Under the pieces are notes generated by a model that worked only from the letters and a program-made list of their open reading frames with translations, did not search any database and had not been told where the DNA came from. Position numbers and translations under genes: made by a program. This document shows positions 54,501 to 63,471 of a DNA stretch of 64,000 nucleotides, in pieces (positions within the stretch are counted from its first letter, which is position 1; each line of letters opens with the position of its first letter). This DNA comes from Pectinophora gossypiella (lineage: Eukaryota; Arthropoda; Insecta; Lepidoptera; Gelechiidae), in contig NC_065404.1 of NCBI RefSeq assembly GCF_024362695.1, positions 11,820,604 to 11,884,603 on the forward strand. Direction: 5' to 3'.

Positions 54501-57500
54501 CAACGGTTTGAGGTATTGGCTATGGACCTTTTTGGTCCACTTCCGGAAGGAAGTCGAGGAGAGAGGTGGATCTTTCTGGTGGAGGATGTATCAACGCGCT
54601 GGGTCGAGCTGTATGCGTTACAGGAGGCGACTGCAGAGGCTTGTGCACGCGTCCTTATTGAAGAGTTTTTCCTAAGATACGGACTTCCGCGTCGTATTAT
54701 CTCGGATAACGGGACTCAATTTGTGTCCGCCGTGATGCAGAAATGCATGTTCGCTTTAGGGATCGCACAAAACTTGACGCCATTTTACCATCCCCAGGCC
54801 AACCCTGCTGAGCGTAAAAACAGAGGCTATGCTGGCGATTATCGTGAATTCTGACCACCGAGATTGGCCTCAACATTTAAGTGCTGTTAGGTTCGCACTT
54901 AACACTACATATAATCAATTCACCGGTCATACGGCCGCTTATTTAACTTTCGCTAGGGAACTGCGTTCTCCCTACGATGTTATTAACGATATCCGCTCCA
55001 TTGTGGAGAAGGAAAATTTCGTCCCGCAAATCACTCCATATTTGCGAAGATTTGTAGAGACTTTGAAAGAGGTACGTTTTAGGCAAGAGCATCAACAAGA
55101 CCTCCGCAAGGAAACCGCCGACCAGAGTCGTCGAGAGGGTATTCGTTTCCAGGTGGGTGATCGTGTCCTTGTCACTAATCACGCTCTAAGCGATGCTGCA
55201 AAAGGAGTCACGAAGAAGTTCAGCCCACGTCGTATCGGACCTTTTCGGGTGCGTAGAGTGGTTTCGGCTACTACCTACGAGTTGGAGGATGCTGAGGGTT
55301 CTCTTCGAGGTAAATATCATACCAGTCTTCTCACTCCTTACTCGGGTGATACCGCGCCGGTGGTGTCACGTAAGAAGGGTAGACCCAAGTCGCGACCGGG
55401 ACGGTCTGGAGACTTGAAGGGGGAGGATGTGGCACCTCTACTTTTAAATAACGCACATTTACAAACACGCAGCGGACGGCCAATCCGAGCGCCCGTCCGC
55501 CTCTATGATTAAATGTATTTTTGGTTGGCACTACCTACTACCTTTACCGGTGTCGCCATATTTCTTTCTCTCTTGTTAATCTGTGTTTGTGTTCACCGGG
55601 TCGTTTTCAGTTGTTGTTATATTAATCTTGTCAAATCTAGTGGAAAACCTCATTAAAGTAAACTGTGATTCCAAAATCATATTAGTTTAATTTCCGTCTA
55701 ACACATTCAACCTAAAATATGAGTCTTGCTGTGTAAACTTTGATATCGCGTTTCACGACTGGTTGAAGACTGCATTATTGAATGTGGCGCCATCTGTTGC
55801 ATGTGGGCGGAACTAGCTGGCCGACTAGTTGGGTCCGTCCGCCACAAATTCGTATCGCTGCCTACCTTTGTGCGGTCGTAAGCGCGCGGACTGTTCCTTG
55901 ATCGCACTTACGCGTTAGGCAGCACACGGTAAGAATGAGATTTTTATATGCAGTATCAGGGGTGTGATACAAGGGTGTGTTTGACACTTATGAAATAATA
56001 AACAGTAAAACTATATTCGTTTACAGATACTGTCACCAGATATTCTGGTGGACAGAAGCCGTGTACGCTACTCGAGCTGACGACGAGGATAGGATCCGCG
56101 AAGCACTGACCACGGCGAGAGCACCAGCGCCCATGGAACTCTACCTGTTTCTTCAAGCCTTCATCCACTCAGCACCACATGCCCTGGTCAACATTCTCGA
56201 TCTGATGGCTCGTTTTAATGACCCGGTTTTTGAAAAAGGTACGTATCGTAGCTATGTTTTTGAAGGCACAGGTCTACTACTTACAAATACTAGAAAACAT
56301 TTTCACATTTAGGTAAGTACCTACCTGACACATTATTCTACTCAGTAGGTTGCAATGTGTTTTATGACACGTCCACGTCCATTGAGTGCTAAGTAAATTA
56401 CTTTTATTAAGTTTAGAAACCCCAAGGGTATTTTATTATGAGCATCTACGTTCGGAATTCGAGAGAGTGAATATGTATTTTATACCTTACCTCTTTATTC
56501 AAAACATGTTTTGTACTTTTCAGTATCAGTACAAGCTGTAAGCATAATCGCATCCATGCTAAGAATGGCCAGTACAGCTACGATGTACAGGCGTTTTGAG
56601 AGGGAGAAACTTTGCGGCCGGAAATATCCTTGGATAGTCAATATTACAACTAAAGACTTTTCCGATTACAAGGAGGAAAAAGTCGAAGAACAAAATGAGG
56701 AGCCAATCTACGAACCCATTTTGAAGAAACAATCTTTTACGTCAGAAAAAGCTGCTGAAGTTAGATCTGATGTAAACAGCGACTTGATACAATTTTCTCC
56801 AATGGAGGACAAAAAGTCGCCCTGGGAAGACGATTACTCGGATTCTGGGACAAGCTCAGACTACTTACCCCCCGGTGTATTTAGTGACACTTCTCCAAGG
56901 CCATCACTGAACAGTGACAATGAGTACGTGAGGCCTATTTCGATCATAGATAGAGTAGCGCCGAGACGCCGAGACACGCAGTTCACGATTGAAAGAGTTG
57001 AGATAGTACCACCGCCGGCGATACCGGCACCCCGGCCCATGTCTTTGGCGGCATGGGCAGAGAAAATGGTTGAGAATGCGGAGTCCATTCCGTCATGGCT
57101 TTCAGCGCCTCCTAGATATAAATATGGGGAGCAGTATGTAATACCGGAAGAGCCCGAGCTTCCTCGGAGAGTGCCGCGGTCTTACATGCGAGGGCTAGAG
57201 CCACAGGATGCGTCGGCAGCTCTCATACAGTTCCTAGGATGGTACGCATTCTTCGTGGCACGGTTGCTCTCGATGGCCGCATTTATCAATTGCGTGCCCG
57301 TCATAGCGATCATAATCCTGATGTCGCATTACCAAATAATGCTGCTGTTCCTAATTGTCCCTCAAGCGAGTACCGTGAGGAGGGGCTTCTACATATTCCT
57401 GGCGTTCATATACTTGTTCTGTTTGATGGAGTTCAAGATCCGTTTCCGGCACGTGCGCGTGTGGCATGTGTTTTGGATCATAGTGTGCACAATAGAGACC

Positions 57501-57686
57501 ATTATATTCACAGCCCTCTGGGCCAACATAGGCAACGATTTTGGCGATTGGTGGAGTATGTACGTAGTAAACGTAATAACATTTAGTTTGTTATTGAGTT
57601 ATATATGTTTTCTTGTATATTTCGTTCTGTTGAAACCGAGGGAAACTGTTGTTTATATAAACAAGAACAACGGTTCCACTAAATAG
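48508..57686 (+). CDS. XK-related (XKR/CED-8 family) membrane protein, 4 coding exons
   Basis: The family includes caspase-activated phospholipid scramblases (Xkr8, CED-8) and transporters' partners such as XK; the activity of this member is inferred only. Coding exons: 48508-48689, 49109-49300, 56027-56238, 56524-57686. GT/AG junctions, consistent phases, 1749 nt, 582 residues. The family core is clear: FHRVLPSCGGLIVYLTVMCY, KWIAMQFLNCLFFPIAAIGR, IFWWTEAVYATR, ELYLFLQAFIHSAPHALVNI, then VQAVSIIASMLRMASTATMY. About eight hydrophobic segments are split by a hydrophilic, acidic, Ser/Pro-rich stretch of about 190 residues (roughly 225-420). The last three or four membrane segments (about 427-570) follow. 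The third intron-bounded gap (49301-56026) contains a 6.1-kb LTR retrotransposon in the same orientation. Confidence 0.9.
48838..48956 (+). mobile_element. SINE family A, tail fragment (XK-related intron)
   Basis: GTAGTCGTTACATGAGTTAT, GGCGGCTCAATAGTAACCCT, CACCAGGGTTGATGAGG and CACACGATAGAAGAAGG. Confidence 0.7.
49493..49613. repeat. Repeat N
   Basis: GTGCTGCCGCCAAATGATAT and ACATAGTACCCCGCTAGTCA match 30127-30237. The LTR element inserted 14 bp further on. Confidence 0.6.
49628..49916 (+). repeat. 5' LTR (289 bp)
   Basis: Begins TGTGGCACCTCTAC, ends AACCTAAA. It differs from the 3' LTR only at the CCCGCCC/CCCGTCC site and the ACCAGTG/ACCGGTG site. The U3-like part carries no obvious TATA box. 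Confidence 0.95.
49919..49936 (+). other. Primer-binding-like site
   Basis: TGGCTGCCCAACGTTCGG two bases inside the 5' LTR has the TGG start and GCCCAACG core usual for tRNA-primed retroelements. Which tRNA was not determined. Confidence 0.6.
50400..51075 (+). repeat. Leader tandem array with TTATCAGTGATAA palindromes
   Basis: Degenerate units of about 85-118 bp. The exact 13-bp palindrome occurs at 50512, 50597, 50702, 50799 and 51026 (starts). Degenerate versions are at 50422, 50616 and 50908. A further TTTTGTGATAA follows in most units. Each palindrome holds two opposed TGATAA words, the WGATAR core bound by GATA factors. Confidence 0.85.
50489..50711 (+). other. Three reiterated 10-codon upstream ORFs
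   Basis: ORFs at 50489-50521, 50574-50606 and 50679-50711 read MKIITLRCYQ, MNIIKLRCYQ and MNIIKLCCYQ. Each stops with the TGA inside the TTATCAGTGATAA palindrome. They precede the Gag-Pol ATG by 400-630 bp. Confidence 0.7.
51120..54854 (+). CDS. Gag-Pol polyprotein of LTR retrotransposon (frameshifted near end)
   Basis: A single 1244-codon frame without a gag/pol frameshift. Gag capsid-like domain (about 80-240, includes ATWWKGVKSS). CCHC knuckle CKYCKKVGHERSAC (284-297). A second, His-less CFGCGAPGVIRANC (324-337). Protease LVDTGAK (D386). Reverse transcriptase with DYRRLNAVTR, LDLRAGYWQV, FGLKNSPATFQ and catalytic YLDD (707-710). RNase H with ILRTDASSHALG and GTDHQPLKW. Integrase zinc motif (H1067, H1074, C1104, C1107) and catalytic D1136, D1196 and E1231. 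The frame is lost a few codons after E1231 and stops at 54852-54854. The continuation is in another frame from about 54829. Retrotransposon function only; no host role is suggested. Confidence 0.95.
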   Translation: MVLTRSRANSLGRIDTVTQQPEDAHGGVTTPSENISPAPQESPPIPGFPGFPVPQPMFAMTDEQFNRMMSMMKPSSTSNFAGCTARFDGKRDSDVGAFIDAICIYKDCVLMDDDIALRGLPMLLTDLAATWWKGVKSSVATWTEALYLLTQTYGVRLPPHKIYKEIFARVQGEEPTDIFITKARALIAQLPPNTLPENPVQIDMVYGILSRRIRERVPRSSFSSFAELLEKVRAVEDLFDEERVRSHTRAPTASSSAPGATTSSTFGSSSPSTSMSHAKGQPRCKYCKKVGHERSACPKLAKRSPREHSESNVEVKSPSPALVCFGCGAPGVIRANCTTCKATAQHPAPTTWTTSFQTVDLKSLDSQPRPMVEIKVHGAVGKVLVDTGAKISVASESLKKVLCENGHTFSSKNLEIKLANGTIIDQLVEIATADVQLNGVVVPTEFVVLPGATDTLLETNFLYRTGMILDLQHGRYTLDRLKGVSFPFSFEVNHVEAVSSLSLREDEGTMLTTSERKMISKVLDEYADVFAPGGAPTEYAVHRIDTGDSAPVAVPPYRLSPAKKEIVRAELDKMLEEGVIEEAESEWASPVVLVPKKNGEIRFCVDYRRLNAVTRTDKYPLPLIDELLSSSVVAPASGACVMSTLDLRAGYWQVSVAAEDRHKTAFTTPFGTFQFRRMPFGLKNSPATFQRLIDRFRTGMQVCVFAYLDDLLVISSDLQSHLEDLRRVLDRLRLFGLRANREKCVFARDKVTYLGHVVSAKGIEPDPDKVSAVLCRDPPRNLKELRTFLQSCSWFRKFIPEFSKIAQPLTMLTRKNQCWVWEDPQVRAFEELRGRLASAPILQQPDFSRPFILRTDASSHALGAVLMQGDSPTTERPIEYASRLLTSAERNYSTTEREALAVIWALERFRGYVEGSPVIIGTDHQPLKWLLSIKTPSGRLARWAMKIQSYNLKLKYTPGRVNVVADTLSRPVGEFSEERETCSICPVSVDLPHRGPVEIRAAQLEDPEIARILKDFEEEDQGFTRWTDRGYYVSQGVLYRVDPDGDSEEPQLVVPQSMREELMKQLHDAPTAGHLGVDRTLKKIKERYFFPQMRQYVMQYLKSCDLCQAFKPSNQKPAGLLQTPVLHQRFEVLAMDLFGPLPEGSRGERWIFLVEDVSTRWVELYALQEATAEACARVLIEEFFLRYGLPRRIISDNGTQFVSAVMQKCMFALGIAQNLTPFYHPQANPAERKNRGYAGDYREF
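54829..55512 (+). CDS. Pol C-terminal part (integrase end) after frameshift, runs into 3' LTR
   Basis: Continues the integrase core (WPQHLSAVRFALNTTYNQFT) and the C-terminal GPF/Y-like part (RRIGPFRVRRVVSATTYELE, KYHTSLLTPY). It ends RSGRPIRAPVRLYD inside the 3' LTR, 85 bp past its start. The Met at 54829 is only the first in this frame; the true protein is the continuation of the upstream ORF. Confidence 0.85.
   Translation: MLAIIVNSDHRDWPQHLSAVRFALNTTYNQFTGHTAAYLTFARELRSPYDVINDIRSIVEKENFVPQITPYLRRFVETLKEVRFRQEHQQDLRKETADQSRREGIRFQVGDRVLVTNHALSDAAKGVTKKFSPRRIGPFRVRRVVSATTYELEDAEGSLRGKYHTSLLTPYSGDTAPVVSRKKGRPKSRPGRSGDLKGEDVAPLLLNNAHLQTRSGRPIRAPVRLYD
55416..55427 (+). other. Polypurine tract
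   Basis: GAAGGGGGAGGA immediately before the 3' LTR, in the position expected for the plus-strand primer. Confidence 0.75.
55428..55716 (+). repeat. 3' LTR (289 bp)
   Basis: Second LTR; its first 85 bp also encode the Pol C-terminus. ATATGAG follows. Confidence 0.95.
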
Positions 57687-58047
57687 CTGTGAATTGTTTG
57701 CGAATAAGAATAGTGTTCTGGAAATTATATGAAGTCATGAACGGTTTAGTTTCTTTGTTTTCTATGGAATGTCCTTGAACCGATGTTGCGCTTGATTGAC
57801 TGCATGTCTACTTGGTGATTAACACATTATGTCGCACACAGATGTTATTGTGCTCTACCTAGTGTAGAGGATGATAAAAAATACAGCGACTTTGAGTTGA
57901 CCACGTTATATAATTAATTACGCCCACACAATATACGTTATTTACAGTTCGTTGATCGTAGATAAAGAAGGGAGAAAAAGTATTGCCATTTTTTTCAATA
58001 ATAAGTAATAAATATTATTTGTTGGATGTTACCAACACATTGGTGCT
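57687..58047 (+). other. XK-related 3' UTR / downstream region
   Basis: An AATAAATATT word near 58008 is the nearest candidate poly-A signal. No repeat recognised before the MITE at 58048. Confidence 0.35.
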
Positions 58048-58331
58048 AATTCCTGTAAACACCATCTAATTTTATTTTAGGTTATATCTGTCATTTTCTT
58101 ATCCGCCGAAAACGAAAGGGACGGGTAATCGACAAGCATAAAATTTATGGAACACACGTCAATTTTAAGCACAAATCTAAAACAACCGTCTAAAAATTCG
58201 CCCGGGTTATTCATTTATTTACTCATTCTTCCTAAAATTAAGAGCTGTCAATCATCCGTCCCTTTCCTTTTCGGCGGATAAGAAAATGACAGGTATAACT
58301 TAAAGTAAAATTAAGAGATGTCTGCAGGAAT
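58048..58331. mobile_element. MITE family M3, full copy with about 75-bp terminal inverted repeats
   Basis: Left end ATTCCTGTAAACACCATCTA through TGTCATTTTCTTATCCGCCG; the right end is its complement (CGGCGGATAAGAAAATGACA to GTCTGCAGGAAT). The centre is shared with 23401-23748. Confidence 0.85.
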
Positions 58332-58790
58332 CGGGGCCATTATCTAAGTTGGTACCTGTTTATTTGTAAAAGTTTATAAGAATAAAAACGTAAAAACCTT
58401 AGTAAATTCATTGGAGTGGAAATTTATGGAAATGGCAGAAAAGGCCTACTGATGTTAGGTATTTCGGAAAAAAATATATTCTGTGAGACTACCTAACTAG
58501 ATAATGAAATCAAAGTCGTATCTAGCCACATTGAAAGTGAAGTCTCAGTGAACTATAACTAATTAAATTATCTTTCGTGTCTAGAAATCCGAAAAATACA
58601 TACAATAAATCATTGCTCTACTGATTGTCCCAGGTTCGGTAAACCTTCTTGGAAAGAATCCCTTACCACTAAAGCATTTTTAATAACAAATTGTAATCTA
58701 TATAAAACGTTATTAAGTGCCTACTTATAACGTTACAAGTTCGAATACTTCTACAGTGAGTAGACGTAGACGTACAAACGGACTACGAAT

Positions 58791-58923
58791 CCTGAAGCAA
58801 TTCATATAAAAAGCAATATCGCTATTTGACATTTGTTCACATTGCGCACTTATTTTTATATAAGTATGTGCAAACGTCCAATTGCAATATTGCTTTTGCT
58901 TTGATGTTGTTTTTTTAATCCCC
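58791..58923. mobile_element. Palindromic MITE, family M1 (copy 4)
   Basis: GAAGCAATTCATATAAAAAG and the mirrored TTGCAATATTGCTTTTGCTT, with the shared CATTGCGCACTTA centre. Confidence 0.65.
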
Positions 58924-59239
58924 AGGTAAGTACTTCAATTCTCAGTAATGTTATCGTGCTATCTAAGACGGCCACTGCGTGTAACATCAAAACATCGTGT
59001 TGCATCGAAATGCATGATGCATGACCTATTCTTCCAAACAGTACGTCTGATATGCCGTAAGAGTACCAATGTAACATACCAACGGCAATAAACAATGTTC
59101 TGGCGCACTTCAAAGAACTCGGTACATCTGTGATTGAAGTTTCCCTTTTGTTACAGCTGCTACATTTTTAAGTGGAGATGCTTTATTTTTGTTCCGTTTG
59201 TGGACTTTCGAAATAGTGTAAAGCAAAAGTACGATGCTG

Positions 59240-59583
59240 TGATAGCCCAGTTGGTAGAACGCTTGCCTCTCACTTTGAGGTCGCACGTTCGAATTCAGCA
59301 CAGGCCTAAACCAATGATTGTCGAATTTATTTTCGAATTCATATTTGGATTATAAATTATTACCTAGGTACCACGTGCTCAACGATGAAGGAAAACATCG
59401 CGAGGAAACCCACATCTCCGAGAAATGCATTTGCGGAGGTATGTGACCTAACCTGTATTGAGCTGCTTTTCCCTTCACGGGTTGGAAGGTCAGACAGGCA
59501 ATGGCTTTTGTAAAAAAATCGGACCTGTCAAATCTTCAGGTTAAGTAAACCCTGTGAAAAACGGGATAATGTTAGGGAGATGA
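59240..59583 (+). mobile_element. SINE family B, full length
   Basis: tRNA-like head GATAGCCCAGTTGGTAGAAC, B box CGTTCGAATTC (one base off), body GAGGAAACCCACATCTCCGA, end GGGATAATGTTAGGGAGATG. No clean target duplication. Confidence 0.85.
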
Positions 59584-59724
59584 TAATGCTAAAAACGTAC
59601 TACTAAAAGTCGGTAATAATACTTATCTACAACATTTCTTTATGTTTTTGCTAAAATAATTAAATGAAAACAGAAACATAAATTAAAGAAACATTAGTTT
59701 TGAGATTGCTTATATAACTATATA

Positions 59725-60115
59725 AGACCAAGGACAAATTATGGAAAAAAAAGTGTAGTTTACGAAGGAGTGCAGCTTTATAACCATCTACCCACTGAGA
59801 TTAAAAATACTAAAACTCTAAATATCTTTAAAAAGGCATTAAAAGCCCACATTCTTAAACATTATTAATGGTTTTAATCGTAGTGTGAATCTTGTGTTGC
59901 TGGTGGATGGAACAATTAAAGTGTCGACGCATATGGAACACAGATACCTACCTACTAATTAGTATAGTAAGTCTCGGAATGTTATTTAAGTACCTACCTA
60001 CCTTAGTCCAATTCCAATGTTGTTTAAACTACTATATTATGAAATTGATTGTTTCTCAGTAAGCGAATCAAATGTATTCTTTTGAGAAATAAAGTATCTT
60101 AAACCTTAACCTTAC
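59725..60115 (+). pseudogene. LINE 3' end with reverse transcriptase C-terminus
   Basis: 59731-59868 encodes RTNYGKKSVVYEGVQLYNHL, then LNIFKKALKAHILKHY and a stop. This is the conserved end of a LINE polymerase. The 3' UTR extends to the AATAAAGTATC region near 60080-60115. It is 5' truncated. Confidence 0.65.
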
Positions 60116-60420
60116 CTTATATAACTTATAAAGCCGCTTTTTGTAAGTACCATTTATTTTCTTATGTTATTTATATTGTACTTTATGTGATTTCTGTGCA
60201 ATAAATGATAAATTATTATTTATTTTGTTGGTCTTCAGCGACAACTATCTTTCATGCCAGACTTTGCTTATTCTTTTACAAAACAAACCCTTCGTTGAAC
60301 ATTTGTTAGTTACCTACATACGTTAATTAAATCTGAGAAACCCAGGCAGGCCAGGCTTTTCAAGTTTGAAGCTCTACCGAGCGAGGACTATGGTTAGTTA
60401 GGTTAAACGCAAGAGAGTTG

Positions 60421-60566
60421 TACGGTCACGAGCATTAATATGTATACAATTTGGTACCATGTCACATTAACTTTTTTGACAAATTGAACTGTAAGTCTCA
60501 CTAAATGTCAAATATGTTACTGCGACAGAGTCCTAAAGCGGGTAATTTATATTGCTCACGACTGTA
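60421..60566. mobile_element. MITE family M2 (copy 5, reverse)
   Basis: TACGGTCACGAGCATTAATA to TTGCTCACGACTGTA. Confidence 0.8.
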
Positions 60567-60632
60567 CCTATATCGTACATCTCTCTCGCAGCCTGTATAT
60601 CTATATATACAGAAAATACTTGAGTCCGTGCC

Positions 60633-60724
60633 ACCGGGTGAGAGCCATCAGCGCTCTCTATTTGTCCGGCCAAGTAGTTAATGCCATCTGCGGCAAATCT
60701 ATAATAACTTACGTCAAAAAAAAT
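60633..60724 (+). mobile_element. SINE family E, 5'-truncated
   Basis: ACCGGGTGAGAGCCATCAGC to CTTACGTCAAAAAAAA, with a short poly-A tail. Confidence 0.75.
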
Positions 60725-60899
60725 GAGTCCGCTCATAAAGAGATGTCCGAGGAGCCTTTGCTGGGACTTCGGTGGGACCAAAATATGCACAAAACGATCA
60801 TATGGGGCAAAAATAATCGTATTATAAAACTTTCCACACCATTCACTGATTCTTTGGTACCGCGCGCAACCACAGCTAGCGCTTGTGTTACTATAAGAC

Positions 60900-61215
60900 C
60901 TGTTATTTCTCTAGGATTATCCCGTTTTTCACCCGTTTCCGGTAAGATTAGCGGACCCTGTGAAAAAGAAACAAGAAACGTTTGAAAAACGAATAAATGC
61001 TTTTAGACGTTATACTCATTCTTTGATATTTTAAAATGGATTGATTCAACTATGTTTAATGGAACAAAAAAAATGAAATGAAATTCCTTAAAATAAATGT
61101 GAAATGTTTGCGTGTGCGTGTGTGTATGTCTTTGTGAAATGGAATTCCATAGTCTCTGCTTACCCCGGTGGGAGACAGGCGTGAGTTTATGTATGTGTGT
61201 GTATGTGTCAACTTT
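60900..61215. repeat. SINE-B scrap and CGTGAG-type repeat
   Basis: 60905-60966 is a broken SINE-B end (CTAGGATTATCCCGTTTTTC and GCGGACCCTGTGAAAAA). 61100-61205 carries CTCTGCTTACCCCGGTGGGA, related to 35187-35245, with GT-rich flanks. Confidence 0.45.
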
Positions 61216-61944
61216 GTTCTTCTACGTATCTTTACAATTACGAATGCAACTTTATAGATATGTATGGGTATGTATGGCATTCATCCATCTGAGATTGCAA
61301 GGCGGCAATGAAGTTTTTGATGTTGGTCGATTATTTTTTGCTAATTTACCGCACAGCATGTCGATGGGTGTTTCGAGATAAAGACGGCCGCTCATAAGAC
61401 GGGGTAATTGTCCCGTAATTGACCGTAAGCCGAAATCGTTACATCATAATGCATGTACAATTTTAATTCACTTTAGGGCTGTTTCGGACAACGCAGATTT
61501 CTTTTAGGTATGAAAATGAGAAAATAATTGCTTTATAATTTCATAAGCCGAAGTAAAGTAAATACGTCCGCAATTCCCAAACGTATATGTTTGACGAAAT
61601 GTTCGTAGAAATCTGTAGGGAAGTTGATCTTGATATCTTTAACACCGCTTTCGCAGTGGCGAAGAGATTACTCAGTCAAAACTTTTTTGATGCCTAGTCT
61701 TCTTTTTTCACTGATATCATAGTACGGTTATCAGTAATTTTCCTAAAATAGAAAAAATAAAATGAAATTAAACTGGAAATAATATTATACCATTGTTTGT
61801 AACTGGAGACTGTCTTACGGACGCTGGGATAGGTAGTTACTTATCTCCTAAAAGGAAATCAAAAATAATATAAAAGTTCAATCATCCATGTAGGTTTCGC
61901 TTAAATATGATCCTCTCAAATCTTCTACCTTATAACTAAATTCT
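61216..61944. other. Gene-free stretch, nothing recognised
   Basis: Short frames only; no terminal repeats identified. Confidence 0.45.
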
Positions 61945-62125
61945 TTTAGACAGACTGCGACACCGACTCCGCCAGCGTGGTCGACGATTTCCCTCATTCA
62001 GCGCTTATTGCTATCAGAATACTAAAGTCGATTACTTTCAAATATAATCCTTTCAGACGACGTCCTGAGCCGAGGTTCGCGCAACTAAGAGCCTCACATG
62101 TTATCTTAAATTTTGAACCGGGCAA
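61945..62125 (+). mobile_element. SINE family E, 3'-divergent copy
   Basis: GCCAGCGTGGTCGACGATTT, TCAGACGACGTCCTGAGCCG and TTAAATTTTGAACCGGGCAA match the reverse complement of 20516-20770, ending before the CATTTGTCCGGCC part. Confidence 0.7.
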
Positions 62126-63090
62126 GTAGCAAACCTGAAATAGGTAAAAAAAAAACTTAAAGGCAGTATGAAGTATCCTTCGTACTTATAATAATGCTTC
62201 TTATAAAGCAAGTCGACTGACCATGAAGCGTGTTGTGGTATGTAATACAACATGCGGTTCTCTGAGCAATCTTTCTTTGTTATTTTTTGCTAATCTACCG
62301 TGGCACAGGCGCCGCGCCGGAGATGAGAATGCCAGTATCATCGGAAAACGGTAATCATTATTATTTCCTACGTGTTTCTTATTAGCGCTGAGGACGTAAG
62401 TATCTAGTGACTTTTCGTAGAATCATTATACATCATGCGTGATATACACACAATGAAATTCCTATGGCCAAAAATACGAAATTAAAACCGGTAAGTACAT
62501 ACAAAGAATTTTTTATACGGATCTCAGAATGTTTTCATTACTTAGTTCGAATTTTCTTAAAAGAATTTTCGAAAGCTTTTTATGAGTGACGAAAACTAAT
62601 CATAATTATGGTTTGATGACTTATTTATTTATGGACATCTTAAATTGTTCCTATTGTTCTCTATCTTTTCGTCAGGAAATAAAAATAAGAACATTAAAGG
62701 TTATTTCCTTGAGCGTGTAAAGGTTTGATGTTTGTACTTGAGGAGGCCGGGCCAAGGCCCTCGTCTGTCCGACGCAGTAACCCGATGCCTCTTGTACTCA
62801 ATCTCCTACGCTAATTTGCGGGCATACTCTCAGGGCTGTCATTACCCCCACGTATAATTCCCCATACTTATAATAGACAGTCACAACTTGTTCACAACTA
62901 ATAACCTATATTAGTGGCCCTAATACACCGATCGATGTCGACAACACCTATCCACGTGCCAATCGCACTAAAATCAAATACGACCAATCAGATATTCATC
63001 ATGCAAAAGCCAAATCAATTTTCACCTGACAATTACGCAAAGAGCACATTTGAATGGTCACTCGACAATTCGTGGGCAATTATAGGTACG
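62126..63090. other. Gene-free stretch, nothing recognised
   Basis: AT-rich with one GC-richer patch around 62740-62830 (GAGGAGGCCGGGCCAAGGCC) that may be part of a SINE. Confidence 0.4.
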
Positions 63091-63470
63091 TAGATGACAG
63101 GGGAGTCAATAAGGATTTATAACTCGAAAACGAGTTCGTTAGTGGGAGCTATGATATCGCGTGCAGATAGTCTTGGCCGGTACTGTGGTAATTTGTCGTG
63201 TTGGGCGCGATGTGGGCTAGACGAAGCTATATGTATTGATTTAGAGCGATATTGTAGTGAGGTTTGTCGCGGTGGTGCGTCCGTGGTGCGGAGGCTGGCA
63301 GCCCTGGCCGAAAGCAAGGCATACAACGGCTGCGTTGTGCCACGCGACGATAAATCGAATTTCGCCGACGACAGAGCCGTTGTCTCTGCAGATCGACGTT
63401 CACGATTACAAAACTTACGATTATATTCCGCGAGGAACCTCGCGCCGGCCCTCTCCGAGGTAATTTGCTA
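63091..63470 (+). other. GC/CpG-rich block, possible unassigned first exon
   Basis: An open frame of 125 codons (63094-63471) in GC-rich DNA reaches a plausible donor CTCTCCGAG/GTAATT at 63462-63463. The peptide (for example CIDLERYCSEVCRGGASVVR) matches no family I know. The CpG density suggests a promoter or 5' UTR exon of a gene beyond the right edge. Confidence 0.25.
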
Positions 63471-63471
63471 A

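Larger units (their letters stand above)
49628..55716 (+). mobile_element. Ty3/gypsy-type LTR retrotransposon, near intact
   Basis: 6089 bp. The flanks show ATAT at 49624-49627 and again from 55717. Order: 5' LTR, primer-binding-like site, long repetitive leader, Gag-Pol, polypurine tract, 3' LTR. LTR identity (287/289) indicates recent insertion. One frameshift in integrase makes this copy defective for its own mobility. It is inserted sense-wise in an intron of the XK-related gene. I see no envelope gene, so an endogenous-virus label is not supported. Confidence 0.95.

Noticed and set aside
49628..55716. Endogenous retrovirus with envelope
   Set aside because: Only about 200 bp separates the Pol end from the 3' LTR edge and no third ORF exists, so it is a retrotransposon without env.
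56511..56523. ATG at 56511 as start of a 391-codon protein
   Set aside because: It lies in the intron; the acceptor at 56523 and the upstream exons give a continuous XK-related protein.
59241..59310. tRNA gene
   Set aside because: Head of SINE-B; same reasoning, and several copies share the body.
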